Assembly: GCA_019136175.1 (NCBI GenBank)
Contig: JAGVUS010000269.1
Location: forward strand, 1 to 7,907
DNA from: Chloroflexota bacterium
Lineage (GTDB): Bacteria; Chloroflexota; Anaerolineae; Anaerolineales; Anaerolineaceae
Reading direction: 5' to 3'
DNA: 7,907 nt
Shown here: in pieces, positions 5,991-7,907 of the stretch
Position numbering within the stretch: the stretch's first letter is position 1
Layout of the letters: the number at the start of each line of letters is the position of its first letter
The notes under the pieces: generated by a model
Seen by the model: only the letters and a program-made list of their open reading frames with translations
Told to the model about the DNA's origin: nothing
The model's database searches: none
Program-made: the position numbers and the translations under genes

Positions 5991-6919
5991 TCACCCAACT
6001 CTGCAAATAATGCTGTACTGAGATACCGTTCTCCAAAGGAAGGAACAATTACAACAATTAACTTGCCCGCATTCTCCTGCCGGTTTGCCACCTGTAATGC
6101 AGCCCATGCAGCTGCCCCGGAGGAAATCCCAACCAGCAAACCCTCCCGGCGAGCCATCTCGCGGGCGGTCTGGAATGCCTGTTCCGCTTCCACCCGAATC
6201 ACTTCATCATAGATGGTGGTGTTCAATATGGAAGGTACAAACCCGGCACCAATGCCTTGCAATGGGTGCGGTCCCTTAACCCCGCCGGAAAGGATTGGCG
6301 ACCCCGCTGGCTCCACAGCCACCACCTGGACAGATGGTTTGCGGGCTTTAAGCACCTCTCCCACGCCCGTGATGGTTCCACCAGTCCCCACCCCGGCTAC
6401 CACGATATCAACCTGCCCATCCGTATCGCGCCAGATTTCCTCGGCGGTTGTCCGGCGGTGGATTTCGGGATTGGCGGGATTGTCAAATTGCCCGACAATC
6501 AGGTATCTCGGATCACTGGCTGCCATTTCCTGGGCGCGGCGGATGGCTCCCCCCATGCCTTCCGAGCCAGGCGTCAGGATGAGTTCTGCGCCATAAGCAC
6601 GCAGGAGCATGCGGCGCTCCCGGCTCATGGTCTCCGGCATTACCAGGGCACAGCGATAGCCGCGGGCTGCACAGACAAATGCCAGCGCGATACCGGTGTT
6701 CCCACTGGTGGCTTCAAGAATGATCGTATCCTGCCGGATCAACCCAGCTTGCTCGGCAGCATCCATCATGGCAACCCCAATGCGATCCTTAACACTGTGG
6801 GCAGGGTTGAAATATTCCAGCTTGGCGGCAACCTTTGCCAGGCTGCCATTTGTCAGGTTGCGTAAAAATACCAGGGGGGTATTTCCAATTAATTCTGTTA
6901 CATCATTGGCAATCTTCAT
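5987..6919 (-). CDS. cysK: Cysteine synthase (O-acetylserine sulfhydrylase)
   Basis: PLP enzyme that makes L-cysteine from O-acetylserine and sulfide. From ATG 6919 it has 310 residues, the normal family length. Visible motifs: ELIGNTPLV (9-17); HSVKDR with the PLP Lys44; TSGNTG (71-76), the substrate loop; GVGTGGT (176-182), the phosphate-binding loop; PHPLQGIGAGFVP (217-229); and GISSGAA (264-270), which holds the pyridine nitrogen. Cystathionine beta-synthase-type enzymes share the fold, but the length and the cysE partner favour CysK. GGAG at 6931-6928, 8 nt before the start, decides ATG 6919; an in-frame extension up to 7099 is open but has no family similarity and lies in the leader. 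It is first in the cysKE operon, behind a consensus promoter and a structured leader. Confidence 0.95.
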   Translation of the reverse strand: MKIANDVTELIGNTPLVFLRNLTNGSLAKVAAKLEYFNPAHSVKDRIGVAMMDAAEQAGLIRQDTIILEATSGNTGIALAFVCAARGYRCALVMPETMSRERRMLLRAYGAELILTPGSEGMGGAIRRAQEMAASDPRYLIVGQFDNPANPEIHRRTTAEEIWRDTDGQVDIVVAGVGTGGTITGVGEVLKARKPSVQVVAVEPAGSPILSGGVKGPHPLQGIGAGFVPSILNTTIYDEVIRVEAEQAFQTAREMARREGLLVGISSGAAAWAALQVANRQENAGKLIVVIVPSFGERYLSTALFAELGE

Positions 6920-6952
6920 TTCATCATCTCCAAAAAAGTTAGCCCCAAATAC

Positions 6953-7008
6953 AAAAAAACAGCCGGATACGAATTTTCCCAAAATCCCTGCGGGGAGGTA
7001 GTCCGCTG
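6953..7008 (-). terminator. Candidate attenuator terminator in the cysKE leader
   Basis: On the minus strand CAGCGGA (7008-7002) can pair with TCCGGCTG (6967-6960) as 7 bp with one bulged G, followed at once by seven T's (6959-6953). The enclosed loop holds two small hairpins, TCCC-CGCA-GGGA and ATTTT-GGG-AAAAT. It lies 33 nt upstream of the cysK start, inside the leader, so it would stop transcription before cysK. The stem is short and bulged, so this is tentative. Confidence 0.4.
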
Positions 7009-7045
7009 CCTGGTTGGCTGTTATTTGGAATGGTGGTAAATCACT

Positions 7046-7076
7046 CAGGCCAGGACTAAATCTCTCCCCGCCCTGG
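7046..7076 (-). promoter_or_regulatory. Alternative pairing segments of the cysKE leader
   Basis: CCAGG (7076-7072) can form a hairpin with CCTGG (7054-7050). The same segment continues as GCCTG (7050-7046), which can instead pair with CAGGC (7012-7008); that pairing touches the 5' arm of the candidate terminator. Mutually exclusive 1:2, 2:3 and 3:4 pairings of this kind are the layout of a ribosome-dependent attenuator. The individual stems are only 5-7 bp. Confidence 0.35.
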
Positions 7077-7121
7077 ACACAAGCAATTGCTGGATACAAA
7101 CCACCGTAATTTTATCAACAT
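7056..7121 (-). CDS. Possible 21-residue cysteine leader peptide of cysKE
   Basis: A short ORF on the minus strand starts with ATG 7121 and stops at TAG 7058-7056. It begins MLIKLRWFV and has Cys-Leu-Cys at codons 13-15 (TGC TTG TGT), directly before pairing segment CCAGG. The ATG comes 7 nt after the -10 TATAAT, about where transcription should begin, so it would be translated from a leaderless mRNA. A ribosome stalled at the Cys codons would cover segment 1 and favour antitermination; one reaching the stop codon would cover segment 2 and favour termination. There is no ribosome binding site and no homology evidence, so a chance ORF remains possible. Confidence 0.33.
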   Translation of the reverse strand: MLIKLRWFVSSNCLCPGRGEI

Positions 7122-7128
7122 AGTCATC

Positions 7129-7156
7129 ATTATAATGGCGAAATAATTCCTGTCAA
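7129..7156 (-). promoter_or_regulatory. Consensus sigma-70 promoter of cysKE
   Basis: TTGACA (7156-7151) and TATAAT (7134-7129) both match the consensus exactly, with 16 nt between them, on the minus strand upstream of cysK. Transcription should start near 7122-7121, giving a leader of about 200 nt before ATG 6919. Such a strong promoter suggests control after initiation, which fits the attenuator-like leader. Confidence 0.8.
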
Positions 7157-7223
7157 GTGTGAATGTTGATCATTATACAGAACAAATTTGTAATTTAACC
7201 TTTTTTCATGAAACAAAATGTGC

Positions 7224-7264
7224 TATGCTACGTATATCTTTGCGTATCATCATTTTTCGGAGGG
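7224..7264 (+). promoter_or_regulatory. Possible extended -10 promoter and ribosome site of the LiaF-like gene
   Basis: TGCTATGCT (7221-7229) resembles an extended -10 element (TGn plus TATGCT at 7224-7229); the -35 position holds only a T run (7201-7206). GGAGGG at 7259-7264 lies 4 nt before ATG 7269 and is a clear ribosome binding site. The promoter call is weak; the ribosome site is firm. Confidence 0.4.
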
Positions 7265-7268
7265 AACC

Positions 7269-7907
7269 ATGCGTACAAATCGATTGTTTTGGGGGGTCCT
7301 GCTGGCTCTGGCGGGATTGGTATTGCTTGCCCAAAATTTTGGGTTGATTGACCCGGGTTTCTGGAAATATATCGGGGCAATCCTACTCATCTTGATCGGT
7401 GTCTGGATCATTGTCCGTCCCAGGCTTGCCAAAGAAGAACTTGCTGCAGAAACCATTACCCTTCCCCTGGAGGGATTGACCGAGGTAAAAGTTGAAATCG
7501 AGCACGGCGCCGGGCGGTTGGTGATTGGCTCACTTGCGACACCTGGCGAATTACTTGCCGGAAGTTTCACCGGTGGGTTGCAGCATGAACTGGACGTAAC
7601 CCAACAACCACCCCGATTAAAACTTCGACCGCCATCAGACAGTTGGAGCATCCCGGTGGGTATTGGTTCCACCGGATTAAATTGGGAAATGGGTCTCAGC
7701 CGTGAAATCCCCCTTCACTTGGATATCAAGTCCGGCGCAGGCGAAACCGAAATGGACCTGACAGAACTCCAGGTGAGGAACCTGGAAATTGGTACCGGGG
7801 CAAGCTCAACCCATGTCACCCTGCCCGCCCATGCTGGATATACCCGTGTCAAGATTGGTGCCGGAATGGCATCCGTCCGCATTCGCATTCCAGAAGGGGT
7901 GGAAGCG
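7269..7907 (+). CDS. LiaF-like membrane protein with toast-rack domain, runs off the right edge
   Basis: The frame is open for 213 residues from ATG 7269 to the window end. Residues 5-23 and 33-50 are two hydrophobic helices separated by NFGLIDPGFWKY, followed by RPRLAKEE. This matches the LiaI/LiaF-type transmembrane module (DUF5668-like: short hairpin with LIDPGFW and WPxxLI-style second helix). After residue 60 comes a repetitive beta-rich region (VEIEHGAGRLVIGS, LDIKSGAGETEMDLTEL, LEIGTGASSTHVTLP, VKIGAGMASVRIRIPEGV). The recurring GAG-hydrophobic pattern is typical of the toast-rack/LiaF C-terminal fold. Family members in Firmicutes modulate cell-envelope stress two-component systems; in other phyla the role is mostly unknown. 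No sensor kinase or regulator is visible in the window. It is divergent from cysKE. The C-terminus is missing. Annotation as a DUF5668 or LiaF-like protein is fairly safe, function is not. Confidence 0.8.
   Translation, partial: MRTNRLFWGVLLALAGLVLLAQNFGLIDPGFWKYIGAILLILIGVWIIVRPRLAKEELAAETITLPLEGLTEVKVEIEHGAGRLVIGSLATPGELLAGSFTGGLQHELDVTQQPPRLKLRPPSDSWSIPVGIGSTGLNWEMGLSREIPLHLDIKSGAGETEMDLTELQVRNLEIGTGASSTHVTLPAHAGYTRVKIGAGMASVRIRIPEGVEA

Larger units (their letters stand above)
6920..7268. other. Divergent intergenic region between cysK and the LiaF-like gene
   Basis: This is 349 bp without a normal-sized gene. The left 200 bp is the cysKE leader (short ORF, pairing segments, T run). The right 112 bp is AT-rich and carries the cysKE promoter and the upstream region of the plus-strand gene, including a perfect 10-bp palindrome ACAAATTTGT at 7182-7191. 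I found no T-box sequence (AGGGTGGNACCGCG-like) and no SAM-riboswitch core in the leader. Confidence 0.6.

Noticed and set aside
6257..6865. Open frame of 202 codons antisense to cysK
   Set aside because: Shadow of the conserved cysK frame; composition is not protein-like and no motif is seen.
6920..7099. In-frame N-terminal extension of cysK up to 7099
   Set aside because: The extension has no cysteine synthase similarity, ATG 6919 has GGAG 8 nt upstream, and 310 residues is the normal family length.
6920..7122. T-box or SAM riboswitch in the cysKE leader
   Set aside because: No T-box consensus and no SAM-I core motifs are visible; the short ORF and stems fit ribosome-mediated attenuation better.

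Overview
The window looks like a chromosomal segment of a moderately GC-rich bacterium, most likely from the Chloroflexota (Anaerolineae). This is an inference from the mix of Thr/Pro-linked lipoproteins, a CAP-LysM surface protein with a C-terminal anchor, and a LiaF-like toast-rack protein; no marker gene fixes the taxonomy. I see no mobile element, CRISPR array, tRNA or rRNA. The content is housekeeping and accessory metabolism plus cell-envelope proteins.

Layout. Left, minus strand: a GH1 beta-glycosidase (350-1678) followed by the start of a lipoprotein gene that runs off the left edge. A divergent intergenic region (1679-1830) holds a 10-bp-arm palindrome over the apparent -10 of the glycosidase and a TATAAT box facing the other way. 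Centre, plus strand: an adenosine deaminase gene broken by an exact 44-bp tandem duplication, surE (2932-3711), a stand-alone two-CBS-domain protein with its own promoter (3847-4266), and a secreted CAP-LysM protein (4319-5098) whose Thr/Pro linker and membrane anchor lie in the +1 frame just beyond a CCCC run. Right, minus strand: cysK and cysE overlap by 4 nt and are preceded by a consensus sigma-70 promoter and a roughly 200-nt leader. At the right edge a LiaF-like membrane protein gene starts on the plus strand and runs off the window.

How the genes work together. CysE and CysK are the two last steps of cysteine synthesis. The C-terminal isoleucine of CysE suggests that the two proteins form the classical cysteine synthase complex. 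The cysKE leader can be read as a transcription attenuator: a short, apparently leaderless ORF with Cys-Leu-Cys codons, alternative pairing segments, and a stem followed by seven T's. SurE (nucleoside monophosphate to nucleoside) and adenosine deaminase (adenosine to inosine) form a short nucleotide-salvage pair, but the deaminase is out of frame as written. The glycosidase probably cleaves unphosphorylated beta-glucosides or galactosides in the cytoplasm.

Two independent frame breaks in 8 kb (the 44-bp duplication and the C-run shift) leave open whether this is real gene decay or variation, or assembly/sequencing error.
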